DNA of 11,418 nt from DASSCW01 sp036556695 (GCA_036556695.1 DATBIY010000117.1:1-11418), one strand, 5' to 3'. Counted from the first letter of the stretch, positions 1 to 6,921 are shown. The notes: generated by a model not told the origin, from the letters alone. Numbers and translations: made by a program.

Positions 1-1212
1 CAGGTAGCCGGCGGCGATCGGCAGCAGGGTGGTGGCGTACGTGCCGGCCAGCTCGGAGAGCGGGGGCGGCTGGCGGGCGGCGTCATGCACCGCGCGGGTC
101 AGCGCCGCGGCCAGCCAGAACGCCGCCAGGAACAGCAGCCAGGTGCCCAGCAGGCCAATCGTCTGGATCAGCAGCAACGAATTCAACGTGCCGACGGCGT
201 CCAACACCAGCGGGAACAGGGCATTGGCCACGCTGCCCCAGACGATGGTTTCCTTCAGCCCATCGAACGTGACGCCGGCCAGCGCCAGCACGATGAACGC
301 CACGTCCGAGGGATCGGCGTTGCGCACCTCGGTCAGGCCAAGGAACCATGGCCGCAGCTCCGCGAGGCGCTCGCCCGGCTCCGCGGCGGTCGAGCATTCT
401 GGGCAGTCCACGCAGCGCGCCGGATCACAGGCCTCAATGCACCCGTCGCACACCGCCTGGTCGACCACGCGCCGCCCTACTGGGCCGATGCGCCCGAACC
501 AGGCGGCCAGCACCTCGAACAGCTCGGCGTTGCGCAGCCAGGCCACGTGCCCGAAGACCAGCATGCCGGCCACGGTCAGCACCGAGTAGCCGAGCAGCAG
601 GTTGCCGACGGTGATTGGCTCTGCGCTGCCCGGCAGGACGAGCTCGCACCACAGCGCCACGAACAGGAGGCCGACCGCCGGCCAGCGGCCCAAACCGGTC
701 GGGTAGGGGACGCCCATGTCCGCGCGACGGAGGCCGGCCAGCCGTGCGACGCCCTCGATCAGCCCCGCGAGCGTGCGGAACGGGCTGAGGCTGGGCCACG
801 AATTGCCGAGCAGCGCCGCGGTCAACGGCACGCCGATCCAGATACCGATCCAGAACAGCACCGCGGGCAGCGGCGAGATGGGATCGGCCACGTAGCCGCC
901 GACGATCGCGGCCAGCCACCACACCAGGCCGATCACCCGCAGCGCCAGCGAGATCGGTCTTGCCATCGACTCCGCTACGGGCCAGGTGGGGTAGCCCGGC
1001 ACGCCGGCCGCGGGCTTGACGGCGAAGGTGGAGATTACGAACGAGGCCGCCACTGCCACGCCGGCACCCGCCAAATAGAGCGCCAGCGGCACCGGCAGGG
1101 TGAAGACCTCGCCGATGGCATGGCCGAACACCGGCGGTGGGGCGATCAGGCCGGCAAGCAGCAGCGCCCCCTGCGCCGCGGCCAGGGCCAGCAGCGCGAA
1201 CCTAGGGAACAT
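1..1212 (-). CDS. Polytopic membrane protein of the copper cluster with a six-Cys loop (3' end cut by window)
   Basis: The first 404 residues are present; the C terminus lies beyond position 1. The ATG overlaps the last 11 bp of the upstream CopC/cupredoxin gene, so translation is probably coupled; no clear Shine-Dalgarno is seen. A hydrophobic N-terminal segment (about 4-29) ends with a possible cleavage site before His31. A segment of the form HAxGxxxxLPxPLxLYLAGAG (31-51) follows, then about eight hydrophobic spans near 42-64, 86-108, 115-136, 178-194, 204-221, 304-326, 347-372 and 389 to the end. From memory, this pattern resembles actinobacterial membrane proteins carried under the doubtful name 'fenitrothion hydrolase'; no enzymatic role should be assumed. 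Between spans 6 and 7 lies a loop with Cys255, 258, 262, 267, 270 and 273, which looks metal- or cluster-binding. Position after CopC and CopD-type genes suggests a copper-related role. Coding is certain, function is inferred. Confidence 0.85.
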   Translation of the reverse strand, partial: MFPRFALLALAAAQGALLLAGLIAPPPVFGHAIGEVFTLPVPLALYLAGAGVAVAASFVISTFAVKPAAGVPGYPTWPVAESMARPISLALRVIGLVWWLAAIVGGYVADPISPLPAVLFWIGIWIGVPLTAALLGNSWPSLSPFRTLAGLIEGVARLAGLRRADMGVPYPTGLGRWPAVGLLFVALWCELVLPGSAEPITVGNLLLGYSVLTVAGMLVFGHVAWLRNAELFEVLAAWFGRIGPVGRRVVDQAVCDGCIEACDPARCVDCPECSTAAEPGERLAELRPWFLGLTEVRNADPSDVAFIVLALAGVTFDGLKETIVWGSVANALFPLVLDAVGTLNSLLLIQTIGLLGTWLLFLAAFWLAAALTRAVHDAARQPPPLSELAGTYATTLLPIAAGYL

Positions 1213-2077
1213 GGACGATGAGCGAGCCCACGGTCAGCTCCTCGGAATCCTCGAGGGTGTGGAGGGCGATGGGGAACTGCCCGGGATGCGTTGCGCGGAA
1301 CTCGAGCGCCACCTGCTCACCGGCGCGCACCTCCCGCGCCCCGAGCACGTCGTCGTAGCCGTGAAGGTGCAGGATCCCATCGCGCTCGACCGCGACCGTC
1401 AGGGTGACCTGCTGGTTCTGGCACACGTCGAACGTCGCCGGATCCAGGCGATCGCCGTCGAGGGTGGCCTGCAAACTGACGATCTCCTGGTTGCAGGTCG
1501 CGGGCAGCTGCTCGGACGGCACGCAGGCCGTGACGGCGACCAGCAGGACCAGCAGCGTTGCGACCGGCGCCGACCGGCGACGAAACGCGGCCACTGCCGA
1601 GAGAAGCAGCGCGAGGCCCACCACGGTCGGCAGCGGGTTCGACGGCGCGGGGAGAGCGGTGTCCGGCCCCTCCTCGCCGCCGGTCGCTTCGGGGATCTGC
1701 TCGTCGGTATTGACGCCGAAGCTGTACGCTCCGCCGATCTCGTGGCCGTCCAGACCGGTGACCGTGTAGCCCACGGTGTACACGCCGGCCTCGCTGATGT
1801 CGACGCTGCCGCTGAGCACGTTGCGATCGGCAACGGTCAGGTCAACCTCGCCCGTGCCCACCACGTTGCCATCCGCGTCGGTGACGGTGAAGCGGCTGGT
1901 CTGCGGATCCAGCTCGTCGCCGAAGGTGATGGTCACCTCGCTCGGCGGGCTGTCTACCACGCTGCCGGCCTCCGGCGAGCTGTCGATCATTTCGACGTGC
2001 GCCAGCAGCGTGGCAGGCGCCAGGGACAGCAGGCCGGCCACGATGGCCGGCCCGGCCAACCGGGCAATCAATCGCAT
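1202..2077 (-). CDS. CopC-like copper-binding protein fused to a lipoprotein-like cupredoxin domain
   Basis: The product has 291 residues. A signal peptide (1-26) ends ATLLA before His27, giving the N-terminal histidine typical of CopC/YobA proteins. The CopC beta-sandwich spans about 27-123 and ends with Asp110-x-His112, the usual partners of the N-terminal His in a Cu(II) site. A Pro/Glu linker (125-150) leads to a hydrophobic span (150-164), an RRR cluster (166-168), a second hydrophobic stretch (171-183) and a lipobox-like VTAC at 182-185. The last about 105 residues resemble a cupredoxin-like domain with HLH at 237-239, His273 and two further cysteines (195, 219). The start ATG has a good Shine-Dalgarno (GGAGGA, 9 nt upstream), 21 bp after the CopCD fusion stop. 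It looks like two envelope proteins joined in one frame. Copper binding is inferred from the family; the exact cupredoxin ligands are uncertain. Confidence 0.9.
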   Translation of the reverse strand: MRLIARLAGPAIVAGLLSLAPATLLAHVEMIDSSPEAGSVVDSPPSEVTITFGDELDPQTSRFTVTDADGNVVGTGEVDLTVADRNVLSGSVDISEAGVYTVGYTVTGLDGHEIGGAYSFGVNTDEQIPEATGGEEGPDTALPAPSNPLPTVVGLALLLSAVAAFRRRSAPVATLLVLLVAVTACVPSEQLPATCNQEIVSLQATLDGDRLDPATFDVCQNQQVTLTVAVERDGILHLHGYDDVLGAREVRAGEQVALEFRATHPGQFPIALHTLEDSEELTVGSLIVHVP

Positions 2078-2098
2078 CAGCGCGGGTCCTCCAGGTTT

Positions 2099-4381
2099 TC
2101 AGTCGCCCGCTCCAAGGGCAGCGCGCAGGTAGTTGACCAGGTCCCATCGGTCCGTTTCCGAAAGGGTACCGGCGAAGCCGGGCATGCCGCTGCCCACGGT
2201 GCCAACCGCGATGCGGTAGGCGAGCGATCCATCGCTCAAGGGGGCGGCGCTGCGCTGCAGCGGTCGCAGCACGAGGCCGGAGCGCTGGGCTGTTGGCCCG
2301 TCGCCGTTTCCGCCGGTACCGTGGCAGGCCGCGCAATTCGCCAGGTAGAGCGACCTTCCGCGCTCGACGGACTCGGCGGTCGCCGGCTGCGGGTTGGGCT
2401 GCACCAGGGCGGTTGGTGGCGGCTCGTTCACCGCCTGGACCAGCGCGCGGCTGCCGACCACCAGGCCGATGACCACCGTGGCCAGAACCAACAGCCCCCT
2501 CGCCAGGCGCAGGACGACCGATGCGCGGCCGCGGGCCGCCAGACCGGCGCCGATACCCCCAGCCAGCAGGGAGATCACCAGCAGCCAGCCGCCGATCCCG
2601 TCCGGCACCAGGCCCCACGTGGCCATCAGCAGCCGCGGCACCCCGATCCCGATGTCCGGTGGCGGCACGGCCTGCGGTGGCCGCGGCTCGGCGACGGTCA
2701 GCGGGAAGGACGTCGACTCGTCCAGCTCGCCGATGCGCCGCACGATCACGTTCACCTGCCAGTCACCGACGATGGGCGTGTAGGCACCCACCGCGCTGAA
2801 GAGGGAAGGAACATCGCCGGGCTCGAGCTGCACGCGCTCCGGAGGCAGGTCCGCGCCGGCAGGCGGCGTGAACTCCAGGAAGACCCGTTGCACGTCCTGG
2901 CGGGGCGCGCCGGAGTCCAGCCGCGCGACGCCAACCTGGTAGCGCTGGTTGCCGGGTGCCGGCAGGTTGACGGCCAGGTGCACAGACGAAGGGCCTGCCT
3001 CGCCGAAGAGGTGCGCGGTGGTCAGGGGCGGCTGCACCAGCTCCGGTCGCCGGGTGCCTGACGGCTGTCCGCTGACCAGGTTCGCCGCGGCGAGCACCGC
3101 CGCGGCGCCCAGCAGCAGCTCGCCGCCGATGAGCGGAAGGGAGCGGCGCAGGTTCCCGCGGCGGACCAGGAAGAAGTTCGCCGCGCCCAGCCCCACCGCG
3201 CCGGCGAACAGGAGCACCTTCAGCAGGATGGTGTTGCCGTAGCCGCTGGCCAGCAGCTCGCGTGAGCCGCCCAGCAGCAGGGGGGAGTTCAGCAGCCCGG
3301 TCAGCACCACCAGCGGAGCGGCGGCCAGCGCCAGGCGAGAGTGGCGTCGCAGCGCTGGCGCGGCCACCTCGCGGTGCCGTGCCACCAGCAGCACGAAGCC
3401 CACCAGCGTGCCGATCCAGCACGCGGCGGCCACCAGGTGCAGGAAGTCGAGGGTGGCCATCAGCACGCCGCCGCTGGCCGCTGCATGACCGGCGAAGCTC
3501 ATCCCGCCCAGCGACAGCAGCCCCAGCGCCAGCAACGCGATCAGCCACCCGCGGTCGGCATCCAGCGGGGCGGGGCGGCTGCGGCGGCGCGCCTCGTCAT
3601 GCGCGATCCAGCGGCTCACCGCCACCACGAACGCGGCGAAGGCGCCCACGGTAGCAACCCGCATGGCGATGGCGAACGGAGTCCAGCCGAACGCCGCGGC
3701 GAAGTCCAGCGGGAACGAGTCGCCGTGGCCCAGGTGGCCTCCGGACTCGACGATCGGCCGCGCGGCGAGCGTCAGGTACACGACGAGGCCCAGCACGCAG
3801 GTGGCCGCGGTGGCCGCGATCGGTCCCCAGGGAGCCGGAGCACTGCGGGTGGTGGCCTGCGCCAGCGCCGGCCGTGCCGAGAAGAGCCAGAACACCACGA
3901 TGCCCACCGCGGCCAGCGCTGCGGCCAATGCCAGCCAGCGGGCCAGCACGACGTCCAGGCCGGACGAGAGCGAGCTCTGGCTGTTCTGCGCGGTCGGCGG
4001 GGCCTGGGTGCCGCTGGGATCGACCAGGAAGGCGAAGATGCCCGATGTCACGTGGCCGTCGACCGCCGAGGTGACCTGGTAGTCGACCGTATACACCCCC
4101 GGCGTGAGCGTGGGCAGGGGCACCGTGGCGACGGTGCCCGCGCGGTCGACCCGCAGTGGCCCGACACCCGGCACCACCACCTGGCTGGTGGTCAGCAGGC
4201 TGAGGGTGGCCGACTCGCCATCAATCGCCTCGCTGAAAGTGAGGGTCAGCTCCGAAGGCGACTCGAGCAGGCTGGCGTTGGCTTCCGGGTTCGAGGCGAT
4301 CAGCTCGGAATGCGCGGACGCCGCCGGCGGCGCCAGAGCGCTGGCCGCCAACAGCACGGCCAGCCCAACCGGGCGCGCCAA
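2099..4381 (-). CDS. CopC-CopD-YtkA-like-cytochrome c fusion protein
   Basis: The 760-residue envelope protein has these parts in order: signal peptide 1-23; CopC domain about 24-122 with mature N-terminal His24 and Asp108-x-His110; CopD-type membrane domain about 140-437 with eight hydrophobic spans, including the DFLHLVAAACWIG segment (312-323) and the LKVLLFAG segment (387-394); a beta-sandwich resembling YtkA-like domains about 460-565; two more spans (about 593-616 and 622-646); and a C-terminal c-type cytochrome with heme motif CAACH (683-687) and likely axial Met733 in SGMPGF. CopC and CopD are normally separate or fused as a pair (YcnJ-like) and move copper across the membrane. The extra heme domain suggests a redox step on the outer face, which is an inference. 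The TTG start is chosen because a signal peptide begins right there and no ATG lies just upstream. It is the first gene of the three-gene copper cluster. Confidence 0.92.
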   Translation of the reverse strand: MARPVGLAVLLAASALAPPAASAHSELIASNPEANASLLESPSELTLTFSEAIDGESATLSLLTTSQVVVPGVGPLRVDRAGTVATVPLPTLTPGVYTVDYQVTSAVDGHVTSGIFAFLVDPSGTQAPPTAQNSQSSLSSGLDVVLARWLALAAALAAVGIVVFWLFSARPALAQATTRSAPAPWGPIAATAATCVLGLVVYLTLAARPIVESGGHLGHGDSFPLDFAAAFGWTPFAIAMRVATVGAFAAFVVAVSRWIAHDEARRRSRPAPLDADRGWLIALLALGLLSLGGMSFAGHAAASGGVLMATLDFLHLVAAACWIGTLVGFVLLVARHREVAAPALRRHSRLALAAAPLVVLTGLLNSPLLLGGSRELLASGYGNTILLKVLLFAGAVGLGAANFFLVRRGNLRRSLPLIGGELLLGAAAVLAAANLVSGQPSGTRRPELVQPPLTTAHLFGEAGPSSVHLAVNLPAPGNQRYQVGVARLDSGAPRQDVQRVFLEFTPPAGADLPPERVQLEPGDVPSLFSAVGAYTPIVGDWQVNVIVRRIGELDESTSFPLTVAEPRPPQAVPPPDIGIGVPRLLMATWGLVPDGIGGWLLVISLLAGGIGAGLAARGRASVVLRLARGLLVLATVVIGLVVGSRALVQAVNEPPPTALVQPNPQPATAESVERGRSLYLANCAACHGTGGNGDGPTAQRSGLVLRPLQRSAAPLSDGSLAYRIAVGTVGSGMPGFAGTLSETDRWDLVNYLRAALGAGD

Positions 4382-4388
4382 CGGTCGG

Positions 4389-4437
4389 GAAGTGATGGAG
4401 TGATGCCTCGCTCGTGCGGCTTCGAGGCGAGTATACG
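4389..4437 (-). promoter_or_regulatory. Putative promoter and leader of the copper cluster
   Basis: On the minus strand a good -10 hexamer, TATACT (4435-4430), lies 48 nt before the TTG start of the CopCD-cytochrome gene. No convincing -35 is visible; that position falls in the GC-rich hairpin at 4438-4461. Just downstream is a 6-bp dyad (GCCTCG at 4405-4410, CGAGGC at 4423-4428 on the plus strand) and a short direct repeat (AGTGAT at 4391-4396 and 4399-4404). Either could be a regulator site. No regulator gene is present in the window. Confidence 0.35.
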
Positions 4438-4461
4438 GAGGCGGGCCGCACGGCCCGCCTC
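4438..4461 (-). terminator. Perfect 10-bp hairpin after the DUF6582-like gene
   Basis: GAGGCGGGCC and GGCCCGCCTC form a perfect 10-bp stem around a GCAC loop, 19 bp past the TAG stop of the small gene at 4481-4732 and just before the proposed -10 of the copper cluster. There is no U-tract on the minus strand, so it is not a classic intrinsic terminator, but its place between two co-oriented genes fits transcript ending or insulation. It could also be a protein-binding site. Confidence 0.5.
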
Positions 4462-4480
4462 ACACAGCTGGGAAATGCAG

Positions 4481-4732
4481 CTAGCGCGTGGCCTTCACCA
4501 CGTCCGAGTCCTCGTCGACCTCGATGTCGTGGCGCTTTGCCGCCTTCACGATCTTGCGCGCCGCCTCTTCCTTCGCCGTCTGGCTCTGGAAGTCGGTCTG
4601 GCTGAAGCGACTGATGGCATTGCGAATGTGCGCCTCGTCGTGGATCGGCAGGTGCTCGCCGCCCTCGCGGTCCACGTAGGCGAACTGATCCCTGTCGAGC
4701 TTGTCGCGCTCTCGCGTGCTCAGCTCTGGCAT
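4481..4732 (-). CDS. Small DUF6582-like protein
   Basis: This small, charged, soluble protein has 83 residues, no signal peptide and no membrane span. It has the pattern LPIHDEAHIRNAISRF (about 28-43), followed by a Lys/Ala-rich helix (about 53-67) and an acidic tail. I recognise this as the short DUF6582-like family, found scattered in bacteria and phages with no known function; the family call is from memory. The ATG is preceded by AGAGGGG at a suitable distance. The gene lies 58 bp downstream of the 178-residue gene on the same strand and is followed by a strong hairpin, so the two may be co-transcribed and stop before the copper cluster. No phage genes are nearby. Confidence 0.8.
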   Translation of the reverse strand: MPELSTRERDKLDRDQFAYVDREGGEHLPIHDEAHIRNAISRFSQTDFQSQTAKEEAARKIVKAAKRHDIEVDEDSDVVKATR

Positions 4733-4741
4733 CGGTCTAAA

Positions 4742-4765
4742 CCCCTCTTGCGTGCTGACAAGGGG
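4742..4765 (-). promoter_or_regulatory. Possible hairpin covering the ribosome-binding site of the DUF6582-like gene
   Basis: In the 58-bp gap between the two small minus-strand genes, CCCCTTG (4765-4759 on the minus strand) can pair with CAAGAGGGG (4750-4742), leaving a two-base bulge and an eight-base loop. The right arm is the Shine-Dalgarno-like AGAGGGG and is followed by TTT. It could hide the ribosome-binding site or act as a weak terminator for the upstream gene. The stem is short and the evidence weak. Confidence 0.25.
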
Positions 4766-4790
4766 CGACCGTGCAGACGCCGTGCCGGGA

Positions 4791-5327
4791 TCAGTCCTCG
4801 GCGAAGAACGGGTCGTCGCCGTACAGCTCCAACCAGCGGCGGCGCATCTGCCGAATGGTGGCCACCACCGCCTCGTCCGGGATGCCCGGCGAAAGAAGCG
4901 AAGCGATCGCCAGGCGCACGTTCTCGGCGCCTTCCATGCCCAGCAGCATCAGGTAGTCATGCACGCGCTGCGCCGGGGTCTTGCCCTCGGCCCGCATCCG
5001 GACCAGGACGTCCGCCTCGTGCTCCAGGGCGCTGGCATAGTCCTCATCGCTCCGCTCCAGCTCGGCCATGAGGGCCGGAACATGGTCCAGGCGCGGGTCG
5101 GAGTAGGCCCAGCGCACGAACGAATCCATAACACCGGGCTGTCGGTCGTGATGCCCGGCATGGAACTGCTGCAGGTACTGCCGGCGTTCAGCCTCCGTGC
5201 GGGTCAGCGCGATCTGGGCCACCTGGCGCATCTCGGGCGTCCAGCGGCGCAGTGATTCGACGAACTGGCGCAGGGTGAGGCTGCCGGCCGGCTGTGGCCG
5301 GAACTTGTGCTCATGGGGCGTGTGCAC
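4791..5327 (-). CDS. Unrecognised 178-residue soluble helical protein
   Basis: I do not recognise this family. The product is 178 residues, has no signal peptide or membrane span, and reads as mostly alpha-helical, with amphipathic stretches such as LTLRQFVESLRRW (about 18-30), the region 35-50, an acidic helix near 82-100 and a Leu/Met-rich segment near 121-128. It has a His-rich N terminus (HTPHEH, 2-7), a further His/Asp patch (HAGHHD, about 57-62) and an acidic end. The GTG start lies 8 nt from a minus-strand TAGTAT element, with no ribosome-binding site, so the mRNA may be leaderless. It is divergent from the substrate-binding protein gene, 22 bp away, and upstream of the DUF6582-like gene. 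Strong coding character and conserved-looking composition support a real gene. The His patches could bind metal, but no known motif is present. Confidence 0.75.
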   Translation of the reverse strand: MHTPHEHKFRPQPAGSLTLRQFVESLRRWTPEMRQVAQIALTRTEAERRQYLQQFHAGHHDRQPGVMDSFVRWAYSDPRLDHVPALMAELERSDEDYASALEHEADVLVRMRAEGKTPAQRVHDYLMLLGMEGAENVRLAIASLLSPGIPDEAVVATIRQMRRRWLELYGDDPFFAED

Positions 5328-5330
5328 GCC
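5317..5330. repeat. 14-bp dyad at the divergent start region
   Basis: GGCGTG and CACGCC form a perfect 6-bp inverted repeat with a TG centre. It overlaps the GTG start of the minus-strand gene and sits at about -17 to -30 for the plus-strand operon, in a position where a bound protein could control both directions. It could equally be chance in GC-rich DNA. Confidence 0.3.
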
Positions 5331-5334
5331 GACC

Positions 5335-5341
5335 TATACTA
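5335..5341. promoter_or_regulatory. Shared -10 element for two divergent, possibly leaderless transcripts
   Basis: The near-palindrome CTATACTAG reads TATACT on the plus strand (5335-5340) and TAGTAT on the minus strand (5341-5336). On the plus strand 9 nt separate it from the ATG at 5350; on the minus strand 8 nt separate it from the GTG at 5327. Start sites about 7 nt downstream of each would fall near 5347 and 5329, leaving almost no leader. Neither side has a clear -35 or a Shine-Dalgarno. Divergent promoters that share one symmetric -10 are a known bacterial arrangement. Confidence 0.5.
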
Positions 5342-5349
5342 GCCGCCGC

Positions 5350-6921
5350 ATGCCCCGCCCGACCTCGGCGGGCCCGTGGACCCGCCTGGCCGTCGGGATC
5401 GCCGCGCTCGCTGTTGCCCTCACTTCCTCACTGCCCGCCGGGCCGGCGCGCGCGGCGGACGACGTGCTGCGCTACCTGGGCGGGGATCTCAAGACACTGG
5501 ACCCGGCGTTCATCAGCGACGCGGCTGACGTGCAGCTGCTGCTCCAGCTGTACGCCGGCCTGGCGCGGCTGGACGAAAACGGCGAGCCGTATCCGTCGCT
5601 GGCCGAGTCGTGGACGGTGAGCGACGACGGCCGCACCTACACCTTCCGGATGCGTGACGACCTGCAGTTCTCCGACGGCACGCCGCTGCGAGCGCAGGAC
5701 GTGCGGCGCTCCTGGCTGCGCATCCTGGACCCGGCGACCGGCAGCACCGCGCCAGACGTGCTGAGCGTGATCCAGGGCGCGCCGGAACGGCTGGCGGGAG
5801 GTCCCGAGGACCAGGTCGGTGTGCGCGCCGTCGATGAGCGCACGCTGGAGGTCACGCTCCGCCACCCGGCCAGCTACTTCCCGGCTTTGGCGGCCACGCC
5901 CGCCGCGTTCGTGGTGCCGCCGGATGCCGATGCCTCGCCCGATTGGCAAAGCGTCGACGACTTCGTCGGTTCCGGCCCGTACGTCGCCGAACGCCTGGAG
6001 GATGACCGCCTGGTGCTGGTGGCGAACGAGCGCTACGTGGCCGGCCCGCCTCCGCTGCTCGAGGTCGAATGGCTGACCAGCGTCGAGAGTGACGGGGTGC
6101 AGGCGTACGTCGACAACCAGGCCGACCTCGTCGGGGTGAGCCCGTTCTCCGCCAGCTGGATGGCCTACGACCCGGACTTCGGGCCCGCGCTCCACGAGGC
6201 CGCGCCGCTGAGTGTCCAATACCTGGGCTTCGACACTCGCCGTCCGCCGTTCGACGACGTGCGGGTACGGCAGGCCTTCGCGCTGGCGCTGGATCGCGAG
6301 CGGCTCGTGGCGCTCGCCGAGGGCATCGCCGGGCAGGCGGCGTCGAGCATCGCGCCGCCGGCGCTCTGGCCGGATGGCCTTTCCGATGACTACGCGCACG
6401 ACCCCGACCGCGCTCGGCAGCTGCTGAGGGACGCCGGCTACGCCACCGGCGCCGAGCTGGGAACGATCGTCGTCTCGGACGTCGGGCTGGGCGTGGGTCC
6501 GGCGGTCGAGGCGTGGCGCGAGGAGCTGGGCGCGCGGATCTCGGTGGAGAGCATGGACTTCGGCGACTACCTGCGTGCGCTGGAGACCGAGCCGCCACAG
6601 GTGTTCACCATCAACTGGATTGCCGACTACCCCTCGCCGTACGCGCTGTACAGCCTGCTGCTGCTGCCGGACGCCGCCAGCAACTACGGCGCCTGGCGCG
6701 ATGAGGCATTCGTCGATCTGCTGCAGGAGGCATCGGCTGCCGACGGCGAGGCGCGGCAGGCAGACGCCTATCGCGAGGTCGATGCGCTGGTCGACGAGCA
6801 CGTGCCGGTGATCCCGTGGGCCTACCCAGCCAGCTGGTGGCTGGTGCGGCCTGGCCTGCGCGGCCTGGGAAACCTGACGACGGGCATCCTGGATTTCGGG
6901 AGGGTGTCGTGGGACGGCTGA
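5350..6921 (+). CDS. Peptide-type ABC transporter substrate-binding protein (SBP_bac_5, DppA/OppA-like)
   Basis: The product has 523 residues. An N-terminal signal peptide (about 1-35) ends in PARA before ADD; there is no lipobox cysteine, so the protein looks secreted or periplasmic rather than lipid-anchored. Family hallmarks are LKTLDPAF (47-54), the FSDGTPLRAQDVRRSW block (107-122), a DDVRVRQAFALALDRE block near residues 302-317, and INWIADYPSPY in the C-terminal part. The length is normal for SBP_bac_5 and the C terminus is complete. Such proteins capture oligopeptides, or sometimes sugars or metal chelates, for an ABC importer; the ligand cannot be read from sequence. The ATG at 5350 is preferred to upstream in-frame starts because the signal peptide begins here. 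No permease or ATPase gene follows; instead it overlaps a metallopeptidase gene by 13 bp. Confidence 0.93.
   Translation: MPRPTSAGPWTRLAVGIAALAVALTSSLPAGPARAADDVLRYLGGDLKTLDPAFISDAADVQLLLQLYAGLARLDENGEPYPSLAESWTVSDDGRTYTFRMRDDLQFSDGTPLRAQDVRRSWLRILDPATGSTAPDVLSVIQGAPERLAGGPEDQVGVRAVDERTLEVTLRHPASYFPALAATPAAFVVPPDADASPDWQSVDDFVGSGPYVAERLEDDRLVLVANERYVAGPPPLLEVEWLTSVESDGVQAYVDNQADLVGVSPFSASWMAYDPDFGPALHEAAPLSVQYLGFDTRRPPFDDVRVRQAFALALDRERLVALAEGIAGQAASSIAPPALWPDGLSDDYAHDPDRARQLLRDAGYATGAELGTIVVSDVGLGVGPAVEAWREELGARISVESMDFGDYLRALETEPPQVFTINWIADYPSPYALYSLLLLPDAASNYGAWRDEAFVDLLQEASAADGEARQADAYREVDALVDEHVPVIPWAYPASWWLVRPGLRGLGNLTTGILDFGRVSWDG

Noticed and set aside
85..1221. 378-codon plus-strand frame at the window start
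   Set aside because: Gln/Arg/His-rich shadow of the minus-strand polytopic membrane protein, whose membrane spans and overlap with the CopC gene are convincing.
1560..1620. Sequencing frameshift or lost stop as cause of the CopC-cupredoxin joining
   Set aside because: The frame is open and coding in character on both sides with a smooth linker, so an error is not needed; only comparison with relatives could settle it.
1100..3061. Very long open frame (653 codons) on the plus strand opposite the copper genes
   Set aside because: Its product is low-complexity, rich in Arg, Gln, Gly and Ala with no domain, while the minus strand encodes clear CopC, CopD and cytochrome domains. It is a GC-driven shadow frame.
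3341..5071. 576-codon plus-strand open frame opposite the CopCD fusion and the small genes
   Set aside because: It spans three minus-strand genes and their gaps and has biased composition without motifs; antisense shadow.
5197..5349. N-terminal extension of the substrate-binding protein from an ATG at 5197
   Set aside because: It would overlap the divergent 178-residue gene and place 51 residues before a perfect signal peptide starting at 5350.
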